Below are positions 10,932 to 23,812 of a DNA stretch of 64,000 bases, in pieces. Source of the DNA: Castanea sativa. Lineage: Eukaryota; Streptophyta; Magnoliopsida; Fagales; Fagaceae. The stretch lies in assembly GCF_040712315.1 (NCBI RefSeq), contig NC_134018.1, forward strand, positions 14,156,835-14,220,834, given 5' to 3'. Position numbers and translations under genes: made by a program. The notes beneath the pieces were generated by a model, which saw only the letters and a list, made by a program, of their open reading frames with translations, did not search any database and was not told the DNA's origin. The first letter of the stretch is position 1, and the number at the start of each line of letters is the position of its first letter.

Positions 10932-13308
10932 TGTTAGGACATATGTGATTGGATGTTAGGAACATATATCAACATTTTATGTAATTGGCTAATCTTTTGA
11001 CAAAACGCACTTTACTTGAAATTGGGTAGATCTAAGATGTGTTTAATATTTCAAAGAGTAAGAGTTCAAATCTAGTATTGAAGCCATGAAAATCTGTCCA
11101 AGAAACAAGTGAAGTAGTGTTGATTCATTAAAGCTCGACAGCTGCTCGACAGATAGCTATCTATCAAGGTCTTGACAGCTGTATCTATCGAGCTTTACGA
11201 AATTCAGATTTTCAGATCTAATTTTCGGCCCATACTGACATGTATGTGTAGGGTTTCTTTTCTCACAACTCTAGACATATATAAGACTTATTTTAAAGGC
11301 TGTCACATAAGAGAATACAATGAGAACATATGAAAAATGTGACCGAAGCTTTATTCTCTCATAAAGAAGCTACTACGTCTTTGCACCTTCGAGTTTTGTA
11401 ACCAAGTGCTTCTTGATCTTCATTATTGATGAAGTGAAGAACTTTGCAGCCAACATTCTTCTTTCTCAAGTTGGTGAGTGAGTCACGTACTAAAATTCAT
11501 GCAAAAGAGTTAGTCACATACTGGGATCCGTTCATCAAAAGGGTGACGTGTTGGTAAATAAATGGAAAATACGTCTTTGTATCTCATACAAAAACAGGCG
11601 CAGTGGAAAATTAACGGATCTACTTCATTTGCAATTGACAACATGTACTATGTAAGTTTCAGAATTAGAGAACAAGAAAGCACACCTTGATGCGGTGAAA
11701 TTCAAAACCGAAGATCAGAAGTACTTGGGAACACTTTTAATTTTCACTCCAATTCCACTAACGCCCAAGATGTGTGGTCTCTCAATTAGTTTCCAATGAG
11801 AGAATAGAAGAGTGTCCAACACTCACATACAAACCATTTCATTCTTTTTATGTTCTTAATGAAAAACCCTTATGAAAAAAAGACTTCTTTATATTCTGTA
11901 TGTTTCTCTTCTTTTATATAACTGATTATCTAATTAGGCTAGCTTTTTGGGCCAATCCAATTAGGCTCTTGTGTGTGGCTTGGAGTGGGACCAATAAGAC
12001 ACTAGCTCCAATGGGCCTTGGGCTTTTTTGTTAACTCTTGACAAGTCCAAAATTACCATTAACTATATTTAATATCACTATATAAATATAGTTGCACTCT
12101 AGGCCTTATCTATAAATTATATCTCAAGACTTTATTATACATGCAACCCCTTCATAAAATATTCGTAGTAATACAAAGTCATGGATGTAAACTGCCACTT
12201 TGAAGATTACTACATTCTAATCCTTGAGTACCCAGTTTAATCCTTTAAGTTATTCATTATATATTTATAAAATCCAATTCCATAAATATATACTTTAGTA
12301 ATTCCTTACAAAAGTGGTTGGGCCCAACTCTCTGAAGAACCAAACACATTAAACTTATCTCAAGTGAATATTTTGCATCTCCATTAAGAGACTATGAATT
12401 TCATCTTGAGAATACATGTTCCATCAACACTAAATGTGGCTGCTCAACATACTGAGGTTTTAACCGTGACTAATAGATCTCACTCCTGATATATCAAAGC
12501 AACCTACATATCATGATCAAGTCCATTATTCTCTCAAGATTAAGAGTTCATGTAAATAGAAGTCGTGAGATTTATTAATCATTTGACAGTTGTTAGGAGA
12601 ATAATAAATCTCACAGTGGTCTTGTTCAATATGTCTTAACTCTTAAAACATATCAACATATCAACATACCAACTAGAAATCTCCATTTCCATAATCAAAA
12701 CAAATCATCTTAGTTGATATGTTATTGTCTTCGCAGATGAAACGCTCAATTTCATCACCAACTATGAACTACATTTTGAGTTTACAAGGAACTTGTGATT
12801 TACATCTTCTGTGACTAAATCACATAAATCACATACAATACATCTCATGGACTAAGATAATGTCACATTAGTTCATTTATAAATAATCTCATATAATTAA
12901 ACAATTTAATCATTTATGACATGCCAATAAATTGGATTTTAGGGCATAAACCCCAACATGACGTTCATATATTGAAAAGTTCAGAGATTCTAAAGCGGTA
13001 GAAGGTTTCTGCTGTAAGTTCATCTACGGGGATTGTAGAGTCTAGGGACAAAGGTTTTGTATAAGATCCGAAACTTCTCTTTATTATAGTGAATTGCTTT
13101 TCGGGAAGGTTTCCCCCCAGATTTTTTACTGTGAAACTAGTTGGTTTCATTGGTTTTCCTAGGTCATCATATCTTGTCTTATTTACTTTTCCGCTGCACA
13201 TGATATTGATGTTTGTTTGTTTCAACAAATTTATTCATAATAAATCTAATTAACAACTTGTGTTTAAAATTTGTTAATTCTATCAACAGGGGTCTAAATT
13301 TCCCAACA
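10932..13308 (+). mobile_element. Copia solo LTR with a nested solo LTR
   Basis: TGTTAGGACATATG to TTTCCCAACA, flanked by a perfect 5-bp target duplication ATGGG (10927-10931 and 13309-13313). It is the same family as 5948-6973. Without the nested element and its extra 5 bp the LTR is 962 bp. The empty site is visible in the tandem copy near 17795-17805 (TTATTAATGGGCATGG). Confidence 0.9.
11549..12958 (-). mobile_element. Copia-type solo LTR (1.4-kb family, copy 2)
   Basis: TGTTGGTAAA to CCCCAACA, 1410 bp, with a perfect 5-bp target duplication TGACG (11544-11548 and 12959-12963). It lies inside the solo LTR 10932-13308, and the interrupted sequence matches the uninterrupted LTR near 6615. 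Confidence 0.95.
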
Positions 13309-13320
13309 ATGGGATTGGAG

Positions 13321-13531
13321 TAATTTTTAGGGATGGCAATAACAACTCGACCTGCAGGTACCCAGCTCGACCCGACTCAATAAATAGTAGAGTTGGGTTT
13401 GGGTTTTTAAAATAAAACCTGAAGCGAGTCCGGGTTAGGTCCAAGTTTTGTTAAAACCAACCCCGGACCAGGATCCGATCCGTTTAGCCTAAAGGTAAAA
13501 TTACAACAACAAAAAAAAAAACTTACCTACC

Positions 13532-13570
<39 letters not shown>

Positions 13571-13960
13571 CATAACCCTAACCCTAAAATTTCATTCTCT
13601 GATTTCTCTCTCAACTTAGCCGCCTCTCTCACCTCACCCTCACTCACTCTCACTCTCACTCTCATCTGCCCCTCACGGTCTCACCCTCACCCTTACCCTC
13701 ACTCTCATCGCGCGGTTGTTTCTGTTTGTCATGGAGGAGTATGGATCTCGTGGTGGTTGCTATTTTTCATGGAGGAGCACGAGATTGTTAGATCAGAGCA
13801 CAAGATTGATAGATCGGAGAGAGATGTGGTCGTGTTGTTAGATTGAAGCATAGGATTGTTATATTGGCGAGAGATGTGATGATTAGAGGAGCTCTTGCCA
13901 TTCCTAGTGATTTTAAAATGATCGAACACAGACAAAAAATTACTTGGAACACTTGGGAGT
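13321..13960. repeat. GC- and CT-rich repeat region with (GT)n
   Basis: Starts TTTTTAGGGATGGCAATAACAACTC, like the hAT-type end at 51444, followed by CTCGACCCGACTC-type words, a GT run (13541-13569), a short CCCTAACCCTAAA block, and a CACTCTCACTCT run (13640-13710). A matching 3' end was not found, so this may be a truncated hAT-type element. No gene is supported. Confidence 0.45.
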
Positions 13961-14331
13961 TGGAACAAAATTATAATGGATGAGCTTAATGCTTTTTTAC
14001 ACTTCCACTTTAATTGTAGGCAAAAAATTTTTTTTAATTCCTAAATTTTACATGAATTTCATTCTTTTGTTTTCTAAACTTCAAAATTTTCATTTTGTCT
14101 CTCTAAACTATTATAAAAAAAAATAAAATCAATAGTAGTGGCCTAAAACTAACTCTTATGGGGATTAAAAAAGAAAATGAAAATGAAAAGCGGTTTCACA
14201 ACCCTTTGACTTCATAAACAAGCCAATAATAGAGGAGTAGAGAGTAAAGAGTAAGAACCTTCCACCTATATTAGTGTCCTCACACCCCAAGTTTATTAGC
14301 ATGGTTTTCACTTTGAATTTAAGTAATAGTA

Positions 14332-15780
14332 CGGAAGACCGTCTTATTTCAGATAATATCCTTATTGCCTTTGAGTCTCTTCATAGTATGCATACCCACA
14401 AATTTACTAAGGAGGGTTATATGGCCATCAAGCTTGACATAAGCAAAGCCTATGACAGAGTAGAGTGGCCTTTTTTGGAGTGCATGATGAAAAAATTGGG
14501 TTTTAGTGAGAGATGGATTAATCTCATGACGCTCTGTGTGTCCACTGTATCATACTCAATTCTTATTAATGATGCACCACAAGGTTTCTTAAGGCCATCT
14601 AGGGGCATAAGACAAGGGGTCCCCTTCTCTCCTTCTTGTTTCTCTTATGCATGGAATGGCTCCATGGTTTACTCACCCAATCAGCTTTAAGAGGAGACAT
14701 TCATGGCTTTTCCCTATCTAGGAGAAGCCCCCCACTAACCCACCTATTATTTGCAGACAATAGTTTGCTATTTTGTAGGTAAAATGATTATGAGTGCCAA
14801 AAAATATTGGAAGTTTTGCAAGTTTATGAGTTGAGTTCAGGTCAACAAATAAACAAGGCAAAAATAACTATTTTCTTTAGTCACTCAACTAGTGAAGAGT
14901 AGAGGTTGATGATTAAAAATACTTTGGGAGTGGAGGAGATAAGGAATTATGAGAAGTACTTGCATTTGCCATCCCTTATGGGGAAAAACAAAAAAACAAG
15001 TTTCAACTACATCAAGGAGCGAGTGTGGAGGAAATTACAAGGATGAGAAGAAAATCTTCTCTCTCAAGCAGGTAGAGAAATCCTCATTAAAGCGGTGATT
15101 CAAGCCATCCCTACCTATACCATGAATTGTTCCAAGTTACCTATTGGTTTGTGTAATGAATTAGAGAGGCTTATTCAGAAGTTTTGGTGGGGACAAAGAA
15201 GAGACCAAAGGAAAATACATTGGGTTCGATGGTATGAGTTATGTAAACCAAAGTGTGAAGGGGGAATGGGATTCAAGGATCTAGCATTATTCAATGATGC
15301 ACTCCTAGAAAAACAAGCTTGGAGTTTGCTTCAAAATAAAAATTATCTATTCTATGGAATGTTCAAATCAAAATTTTTCCCTAGTTGCTCAATCATGGAG
15401 GCTTCGAATTCACAAGCAGGGTCTTATGCGTGGCGGAGCATTTTAAAAGGCAGAGAAGTTTTGAAGGAAGGTCTGAGGTGGAGCGTAGGAGATAGTACTT
15501 CAATTCATATCTGGTCTAAACCGTGGCTGCCCTCAGAATTCCTACCTTACATTACCTCTCCAGCACCATTGGGTTAGGAGAATGCAAAGGTCCCTGCTCT
15601 CTTTGATACTTCCAATCAGGTATGGAACTCCAACACTCTTCAACAGCTATTTAATCCCAGAGATGCCGAATTGATCCACTCCATCCCATTGAGTAGCAGA
15701 CCTACTAATGATGCTCTTATTTGGCCTCACTCCAACGAGTTCATACACGGTAAAGTCCGGATATAGGTTCCTCTGTAAGT
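14332..15780 (+). pseudogene. LINE reverse transcriptase, defective
   Basis: Frames at 14332-14690 and 15095-15577 carry the LINE RT domain: RLISDNILIAFE at the start, LDISKAYDRVEW (catalytic Asp block A), and GIRQGVPFSPSCFS (block B). Between them the YADD-type block reads FADNSLLFC near 14755-14780, so the second catalytic Asp has become Asn. Stops and a frameshift follow. The 15095-15577 part (KFWWGQRRDQRKIHWVRW) is the usual C-terminal RT extension. The enzyme would copy the LINE RNA at a nicked target, but the block C change and the stops make it inactive. Confidence 0.88.
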
Positions 15781-15790
15781 CTTAAAGAGT

Positions 15791-16613
15791 TTGGACAACA
15801 ATGAGTATCAACCAACGGACAACACACTTTGGAAGAAGATTTGGGGATTACAAGTTCAGCCAAAGGTCCGAAACTTTCTGTGGAGAGCAACCAAGAATTC
15901 TATCCCAACCAAACTTAACCTCAGGCGAAGAACGATCCTTGCGGAGGATTGTTGCGAGGTGCAACCGAAGATGTGCTTCATGCATTGTGGTCATGTCCAC
16001 TTCTATCACAAGTCTAGTCTCAAGACGACGCATGGAGTTACATGCGACTCCACAATTTTCGAGTTTCCGACATTTGGTTGCACATATTATGGTAACTGGT
16101 AAGGACTTGAACCTCTTTGCTACGATGGTTTGGGCAATATGGTATCGCCGAAATTCCATTAGAACAAGTGGGAAGCCATTCCCGATCCAGCACGTTTCTC
16201 TGGAAGTGCAAAACGCCAGAGCGTCCTTTGTCCGAACCAGTCCTCCACATCCACCTGATCAGCCCAACCACTCTCCACCTCGACTGATTTGGAAACCTCC
16301 ACCATGGTCGAGCCTCGAGGTAAATTTTGATGGGTCAGTATTTAGAAAAGATAACCTTGCTGGTGTTGGAGTCATTGTCCGAGATGGTGCAGGCAAAGTA
16401 GTAGCTTCCATGGCAGAGAGCTTTCACTTACCTTTTTCTTTCACTGCAGAAGTGATAGCAGCAAAGGAAGCTCTCCAATTTGCCATAGATCTTGGACTCT
16501 CATCTATTGTTCTTGAAGGCGACTCAATGATCACTATTGATGGACTACGGAGTAAAGAATTGTCATTGGCAGAGTATGGACACCTGTTAGACGAAGCAAA
16601 GGACTTAGCATAG
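15791..16613 (+). pseudogene. LINE zf-RVT and RNase H (RVT_3) region
   Basis: LWKKIWGLQVQPKVRNFLWR (about 15827-15886) is the zf-RVT motif that follows plant LINE RT. After a frameshift, the frame ending at 16613 carries an RNase H of the plant RVT_3 type: LEVNFDGSVFRKD (first Asp near 16330), GVIVRDGAG, AEVIAAKEAL (Glu) and LEGDSMITI (Asp near 16520). A stop TAG at 16611-16613 precedes the last helix, and the HVQRQGNKAGQKIARHA-like tail continues beyond it. The 3' untranslated part holds AATAAA near 16774 ahead of the A tail. Confidence 0.85.
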
Positions 16614-17055
16614 CAGCTAGCTGAAGTGGAATTCAACCATGTGCAAAGACAGGGCAACAAGGCAGGCCAGAAAATTGCTAGACATGCGAGACATGTTAGC
16701 GAGTTTTTGGTGTCGATGGAAGATGTTCCTCCACACATTTTTTCTGTAATTCAAGCCGAGTCGGCTTTTGTTTAATAAAATTGCAATGTTTCTTCTCAAA
16801 AAAAAAAACAAAAAAAAGTAATAGTAAAACGATAATGACATATGACAAAAAATCACTTATCAAAATTTTAATTAACCTTATTATTCCCTAATTTTAGTTT
16901 GATATATTGTGCAAATGACTCGGGTTACTCCATTTTAGTAAGAGAAAAGAATGTATTTTGTTGTTCTATTTATTTTTTTATGACAAACCATGCATTATGT
17001 ATTATTGATCTCTTTATATTCTAGATTTTAGTTGTTAACGAATTTTTCATTAACA

Positions 17056-17655
17056 ACTATAAGTTTCTTTAAAAAACATTTTCCCCTCTCCCTGTGTGTG
17101 TGTTAAAAATACTTAGTATTCTCAAAAAAAAATTGTGGGTTAATCCCACATTGAAAAATAAGTGTGAATAAAAGAGGTTTAAGCTTGTGCTGTGTATCCA
17201 AGAGTTAGACTTTTTTGGATATACACCACTATAAGTTTCTTTAAAAAAATATTCTCCCCTCTCCCTCTGTGTGTGTGTTAAAAATACTTGATATTCTCAA
17301 AAGAAAAAATAGTGGGTTAATCCCACATTGAAAAATAAGTGTGAGTAAAAGAGGTTTGAAGTATATGCTATGTATCTAAGAGTTAGTCCTTTTTTAATAT
17401 ACACCACTGTAAGTTTCTTTAAAAATACCTTCTTCCCCCTCCTTGTATGTGTGTGTGTTAAAAATATTTGGTATTCTCAAAAGAAAAAATAATGGGTTAA
17501 TCCCACATTGGAAAATGAGCGTGAGTAAAAGAGGTTTAAAGTTTGTGCTATGTATTCAAGAGTTAGACCTTTTTGAATATATACCACTGTAAGTTTCTTT
17601 AAAAAACGTTATCCCCTCTCCCTGTGTGGGTGTGTGTTAAAAATACTTGGTATTC
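17056..17655. repeat. Tandem repeat, about 178 bp x 3.4
   Basis: AAGTTTCTTTAAAAA begins units at 17061, 17233, 17411 and 17591 (spacings 172, 178, 180). Each unit holds a GTGTGTGTGTTAAAAATACTT block, a GTGGGTTAATCCCAC palindrome followed by ATTGAAAA, and a TAAAAGAGGTTTAAG block. The array interrupts host sequence that is continuous in copy 1 near 9555-9600. Confidence 0.9.
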
Positions 17656-18362
17656 TAAATAAATAAATAAAAAAAGACTTTTAATTTGCTTATATTCCTT
17701 AAAATAAGATTAAAATTAGTTTTTACCCTTATTAAAAAATCTATTGAAAAAGGGAGTTGCGGGGTTGGAACTTGGAATTGAAGTAGTTATTAATGGGCAT
17801 GGAGTGGTTTTTAATTCAACAAACACATGACACAAAATTATAATGAATTTGAAATTTACTTGGGACACTTAGGAGTTGGCACAATAGGGTTTGACTTACC
17901 TCTAGTACTTTTTTTAAACTGGAAACTCCTTTAATATTTTAATAAGAAACTGTCACATTACTCACTAACTAAATAAAATGCGGAGATTAAAATTCACTAC
18001 CACGTGCTATTGTGTATTTAAAACAAAAGAAGATCTCCAGTTTAAAAAGTATTGGAGGTAAGCCAAACCCAACACAAAATTTTAATGGACGAGCTTAATG
18101 ATTATTTGAGCTTCCACTTTAATTATAGGCCAAAATATTGTTTTTGTCCCTAAATTCTACATGAATTTTTTTTTTGTCCCTACACTTCAAAATTTTCATT
18201 TGTTATCTCTAAATTAATATACAAAGTTAATTTTTCATTTCTAGTTTTATCTCTAAACTAATGAAAAAAATATTTTTAAAAGTTTAGGGACAAAAGGCAA
18301 GATCCATGCAAAGTTTAAGATTTCTAAAAAAACATTTTCCACCAAAACAAACTAAACATGGG

Positions 18363-18363
<1 letters not shown>

Positions 18364-18418
<55 letters not shown>
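18364..18418. repeat. (AT)n microsatellite
   Basis: About 27 AT units without interruption. Shorter AT tracts lie at 19878-19897 and 21383-21403. Confidence 0.97.
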
Positions 18419-18420
<2 letters not shown>

Positions 18421-18690
18421 CGATAATCATAAAAATAATGACAATGATTTTAAAAATAAAATAATTAGTACTAGTCTAAAACTAACTCTTAGGGGGATTC
18501 AAAAAGAAAATTTTTTTTAAAAAAAATGAAAAGTGATTTCACAAGATTTTGATTTCATAAACAAGCCAATAATGGAGGAGTAAAAGAGTATGACTCTTGC
18601 ACATATTAGCATCCTTACACCTCAGGTTCATAGCTGTGATTTTCAATTGGAATTTAAGTAATAACTTAAAGATAATAACATTTTTAATGG

Positions 18691-21600
18691 TACTCCATAT
18701 TTGTAGTTCAATCACGTACTTCTCCTTCCTTTCACTACCTACTTATCAAAATATCAAAAAGTAATGTGGCCCCTTATCAAGTATATTCTTCTCAAGATTG
18801 TTTTATACATTTTTACTTGATAAAAGAAGCAAAACTTTTCTTCCCTTCCTTTTTATAAATTGTTATAAGGGGGAAAAATCTCTTTTTTTACTATTAGTTA
18901 AAGGAAACAACAACAAAAGAAGGGTCTAACCCATATACACTTTGTCCAAGTGCTTAAACACTACTTGGTGCCCAAGTTAATCAATTCAATTTAACTAATA
19001 TACAATTTAGAGTTGTTGAGCCATCAGTATCGATCCCTAGTGTACTGATTGTAACAAAACGTTACTTGTGGTCCTATGACGATGTTGGGTAGATGAAGTG
19101 TGAAACCATTTTCAGTAACGTAAAAAAAAACCCTAATCAATATCATAATCGCAGTTTAATTAAGCACAGGAAAAACCACTAAATACAGAACAACGTCCTG
19201 ATATAATTAGTGTAAGGCTGTAATCCCAATATAATCCAACAGCTCAAGACAACGAACCGATCTTTGATTATTCGATAAGTATATATTATTTTCACGTCCA
19301 ACCTTGCAACTTGACTATCATTATTAGAAGCTGACTGACATAGGAACGTGACCTTTCGCAAGACTATAAGCACCAAAGGACAAAGCAACTTACCAACACC
19401 AGATGCCAAATAATTAATCAAAGGAAAATGTGCAAATGATGGAAAATTTTCTAATTAATAGATCCCACCTAAGCACCTCCAAACTACAGTGCTTTTAAAA
19501 CAATTTAATTGGTAAAAAAATTTTGTTGTTAAATTTTATCAAAAACGGACGTCATAAGATGAATCTCTCTCACAAATAAAAAAAGCTAGAGAGCTCTGCC
19601 TATGTTCGAACCGACCACATAAACTAACAAGTCAGGCAATAATACGAAAGCCTATTGTGTGGAAAGCTTTTGGAGAAGTATACTTGAATTTTTTTTTTTT
19701 TTTTAAATTTTATAATCCAGTACTTGAATAAGTTCAATGGTGGACTTACGATATTTAAATGAATGGTAGTGATATTGATGTATACAGGCCAATAGAATCT
19801 AAGTTGACAATAATAAGGATAAGACAATTTAGACGAAAGATTCCTATCACGGGGTTTTTTATTTTTATTTATTATTTGTATATATATATATATATATTTT
19901 AAATGGTTTAATTACACATTTGACTCAAATTTTTACCCATATTTCAAGAGTCCTTACCGTTAATTGAGTAACTGAAAATGTTGTTTTCACTTGTCACCCG
20001 CTTTGTATAATACTACTTTTTAAATGATATAGGAATGACCTGGGTTAAATAGCTGATGTTGAGTCTATACATCAAAAACTATAATTAAAATTAAAACTAA
20101 GAAAAAATAAAGGTATATTAGTTAAATAAGATCATGTGAGACTCACATGAACTTGGGTGATTTGGGTTATATTGAGAGAATAGCTGGGGAAAAAATCTAA
20201 AATCCCCAGTTATTCTCTTTCCAGCATTTTCTAGACATCAATAGAGACACTACACAAAATCCATAACCAACAAAAACCCAAAATACTACTCTAGTATTTT
20301 CAATTCTCATCCCTCAAAAGTTCCCAAAATGCTAAAATACAAAACCACACGTCTAAATGCTACCTCCAAAGCAAAAGCCAAGTCCATCACTATATAGATT
20401 GGCACTACTATAGCTCAATAGCATTCTTCTTTTGGAACACTAGCAAGAGCCATATGATTTTTCACTCTCCTAAGATTCCCATCCCAATACCTCCTATTGA
20501 AACCTTCATGGCCAGCTTTGTTATCAGTTATACATAGTATGAATTCAATGCTACTCATACGCCATCAAGGGCATCAAAATGGTGGGTTTAATTTTAATCC
20601 AAGTGATGCAGTGCATTTTGATAATTGTAATGCGTTTTTATATTTTCTTATAAATACTAAGCTTTAACTTTTACTAACAAAGGTAGTTAAAGATAAGAAA
20701 GGAGCCTAGTTAAGTACTCAAATAGCCAATTAAATGCTAGGAGCTTATGTTTGTTAAGCCAACCAATGACATACATTCTTGTCAAACTATAAATAGACAA
20801 GCCTAATGTAATTGTAATCAATATTGTTGATAATTGAATGAGAATGGAGTCTTTAATTAGAGTTTTGTTATTACCCCAATCCCATCAAGGTCCTCAACAT
20901 TCCGCATAGTCCAAGTTGGCCACATAAAATACTCTATCACCACTGTCCTGTCACTCTTGCGTACAAGATCAAGTTTGGCAATGGGGGGATTTTGTTGTGT
21001 TTAATTTGTGGTTGTGAGTGATTTGAGTTTGGATTGCCGTTGGCCGACATTTAGAGAGAAGGGTTTGTTTGGTTGTTTGGGTAGCAAGAAAATTAGAGAG
21101 AACAATGGGGCTAAAAAAATTTTTATTGGTAATGAGGAAAATGTGGTCGAATGAATGGTCTTATTTTATTTTATTTTATTTTATTTTTTTCAATTTTCTA
21201 CGTGTTTATGTGGAATTTAATTTTGCACCATGTAGGGTCTAATATATAAAATTGCTTAAAATTATTGTTGTTTAAATCATTTAAAACTATTTTATTTAAG
21301 AATGATTTTCAAATACAAAACTTTGTCACATCAACATTTTCAATTAAATAGTTAATGTCAAGGGCTTTTTTGAAACAATATTAATATATATATATATATA
21401 TATAATATGCTTAAAATGAAACATTTAAAAGTATAAGGAATATTTTGAAAAAAAAAAAAAGTTAAATTTTAAGGAAAATTTAGTATTCACTTCCCCTGTT
21501 TCTTCTTTTGAAAAAAAAAAAGTTTTAATGGTTTCTGATGTCAAAATTTTTTATATGATTTTACAAGTGAAATTAATAAGACTAATTGGCCTACATTGAC

Positions 21601-22768
21601 CAAAACTATTAGCCCCATTATGATCTTTGATATGATTTTAAAATGTAGCCAGTAGCATTCTGTTAATGTTTGTAATTGTTGCAACTTCCAAGAGAGGTGA
21701 AAACCATGGAGTTTTGTCAATGGCTTTTTTCCTCCCTAATTTTTTCCTTATTTATTATTATTTTATTTATCTAACAACTACAATTTATGGTATGGCTAAG
21801 GGCCTATTTGATAAAAAAATTTTAATACTATTAATGTTGTTTTGTAAAATTACGTATAAGTAAAAAAAATATATAAAAATATATATAATATTATTTAAAT
21901 ACTAAAAATTATTATTTAAACACCCTTATTATATACCACGAGAGTACTACAATCCACTGTTTGGCCAATACCCTTTAAAGCCTTTTTCTGCTCTCAAATT
22001 GAAAACAGTGTAAAACAGTTGTGTCCCAGTTAAATTTTGCTGTCATGTTCAGACTGCAGACGATGTTTTGGTCTATTATTTTGTTGCCAGGCTGCCGCAT
22101 GATATAATGACAACTATTGTTTTTTTCTTTAATCAATTGTTAATCTTTTTATGTGGTCAATAAAAGTGTTTTCTAATGAAGAATGGGAGTGTAGACGTAA
22201 CTTGGCGAGAAAACTATTAGAAAATTTCGACTTTACTGCCAAGTTGCCAACCAGCTCACTCAAGCTGACCAATAACGAAAATCAGACAACGTAATGAAAC
22301 TCTTCATGTTGCGGCCACAGCATACCAAAAAAAAATACTACTCAACAATTCCTTTCCGTATTACCAAGCAACAACTATAATCTAAAAATATAGTTTCAGT
22401 TATCTCAATTGATAAAATTTTTGATAATTATATAAAATATTTGAAGTTTAATTCTTATTTACACTAAAAATTGATTAGTGTCTTAAAAAAAAAAACTATA
22501 ATCTACAATGGACAAATAATTGTAAACAAATTGGAATTTCATTATATCATTCACTCAAGGAACTTTTAAGATTTGAATCCTACTTATAAAAAAACTAATT
22601 AATAAGTTAACCTAACAATAAGAACCATCATAATGAAGTGAATATCATAAATTAAAATTATATTATAAAAAAAAAAAGGAGAAAATCTCTAATCTATCAA
22701 TAGACCAAGTGACACTTGCAGCCAAATTGGTACCTTTACTTTATATTTATGGCAAATGTTTTCATTTA
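18691..22768. other. AT-rich intergenic region
   Basis: No supported gene. A short imperfect hairpin is at 20175-20218. The stretch 20640-20880 (CTATAAATAG near 20790) looks like a promoter-bearing LTR fragment, but no matching ends were found. Short frames here have no recognisable domains and low-complexity content. Confidence 0.5.
20175..20218. repeat. Short inverted repeat (16-bp arms)
   Basis: AGAGAATAGCTGGGGA at 20175-20190 pairs with TCCCCAGTTATTCTCT at 20203-20218, with one G:T in the RNA form and a 12-base A-rich loop. No flanking duplication was found. Confidence 0.8.
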
Positions 22769-23155
22769 TGCTATGTTTGGAAGTTTTGAGAGTTGTAGAG
22801 GGAAGGAGAGTAGTGGAGAAAAGAGTAGAGGAAAATGATTATCCTCTACCTTATTTGGATGTTTTTAAAATTAAGTAAAGGAAAAAAAAAAATTAATCTT
22901 TTCATTTGTAATTTTATTAATATAGTAAGGGCAAATTTTGTAATTCATTTGGTCAAACATTTTTATACTCCACTCTCCCTTCAAATTTCCCCAATTTGTG
23001 AGAATTAAAAATGAGGGATTAGAAGTAGTTCAAAGTCTTCCAAAACCCTCCAAATCTCTTCTCCTTCTTATTTCAAAAATATCTAAATAAAGTAATTTAA
23101 TTACTCTCTCTCTTTCTTCTACTCCCCTTTCTTCTCTCAACATCCAAACATAACA
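22769..23155. mobile_element. Tourist-like MITE (387 bp)
   Basis: Ends TGCTATGTTTGGAAGTTTT and CAACATCCAAACATAACA are imperfect inverted repeats flanked by TTA (22766-22768 and 23156-23158). Purine-rich GAGAGTTGTAGAGGGAAGG on the left mirrors pyrimidine-rich CTTCTACTCCCCTTTCTTCTC on the right. Confidence 0.85.
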
Positions 23156-23812
23156 TTAATTCAAGAACAGAGGGGTTAAGGGGAAAAAATTCCAAATTAA
23201 AGCACAGAGCAATCCCTCTCAATCATAGTTCTAACCAAATGAGGATAAACATTAAACAGAATAACTTGTGTTTTTAGTGGGAAAAGTCCATGACAGTTTC
23301 AAGGCACAATAAAAGAGCTAAAGAAAAGGGACAAAGTGAAAGCCATATAGGGTCCACCCCCTCTAGCAAGGTGCGTGTGACCCCACATAACAACAGCAAT
23401 ACACTGTGACCCCACCCGTGACTGGCCCACATTTCCCGCCTAATTATTATATAAAAAAAGGTCCCTAGGGACGTAAATGAAAAGATGATATTACCAAGGA
23501 ATATTTTTGAAAAAAATCAAGAATATAATCTGACCGTAAGTTTGTGAAGGAAAGTGGTTTTGTAATTTGCCTGTACAATATAGCACAAAGTTCGCCCGTG
23601 AAGAGAGGCTTTTTTTTTACTGACTTGAACATCTACATATACCTAGTTTTATAAGACTGTATAAGGCTATAAAGATTCAAACAACTTTCAGAATAAAATA
23701 AAATAAAGTAAAAATAGAAGCACAAAACAAAAAGAAAATGATAAATTAAAAAACAATGGAGAGTCTCTTTGATTATGTGTTTGGAAAAAAAAAAGATAAT
23801 GAAATATAAATA

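Larger units (their letters stand above)
9352..14331. repeat. Tandem duplication, copy 1 (with insertions)
   Basis: Host sequence at 9352-9657, 10881-10931, 13309-13320 and 13960-14331 aligns in order with 16835-18670. The rest of this copy consists of later insertions: a SINE, a TIR element, two nested LTRs, and perhaps a CT-rich element. The alignment was made by eye and base identity was not calculated. Confidence 0.75.
14332..16815 (+). mobile_element. 5'-truncated L1-type LINE
   Basis: A poly-A-rich tail (16799-16815) and an 11-bp target duplication AAGTAATAGTA (14321-14331 and 16816-16826) bound the element exactly. It contains RT, zf-RVT and RNase H remnants in order. The 5' end begins inside the RT domain, so the endonuclease and ORF1 are missing, as in a typical incomplete reverse transcript. 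It landed at the junction of the two tandem copies of host sequence. Confidence 0.93.
16827..18690. repeat. Tandem duplication, copy 2
   Basis: Aligns with host parts of 9352-14331: the blocks CACTTATCAAAATTTTAAT (16852), AGAATGTATTTTGTTG (16948), AGTTATTAATGGGCATGG (17781), AACAAGCCAATAATGGAGGAG (18560) and GGAATTTAAGTAATA (18650) have counterparts in the same order. This copy lacks the SINE and LTR insertions, but has gained the 178-bp repeat and a long (AT)n tract. Confidence 0.75.

Noticed and set aside
13571..13588. CCCTAACCCTAAA telomere-like block
   Set aside because: Only about two units and not a perfect plant heptamer, so not evidence of an interstitial telomere. It sits in a CT-rich repeat.
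19179..19421. 80-codon minus-strand frame
   Set aside because: No recognised family, no homology to neighbours and weak codon texture. Isolated in AT-rich spacer.
20640..20930. Possible LTR with a CTATAAATAG box
   Set aside because: TG/CA ends with a matching target duplication could not be located.
21795..21985. Possible MITE (GGGCCTATTTGAT ... CTGTTTGGCC)
   Set aside because: The supposed ends do not form inverted repeats with each other and no target duplication was found.
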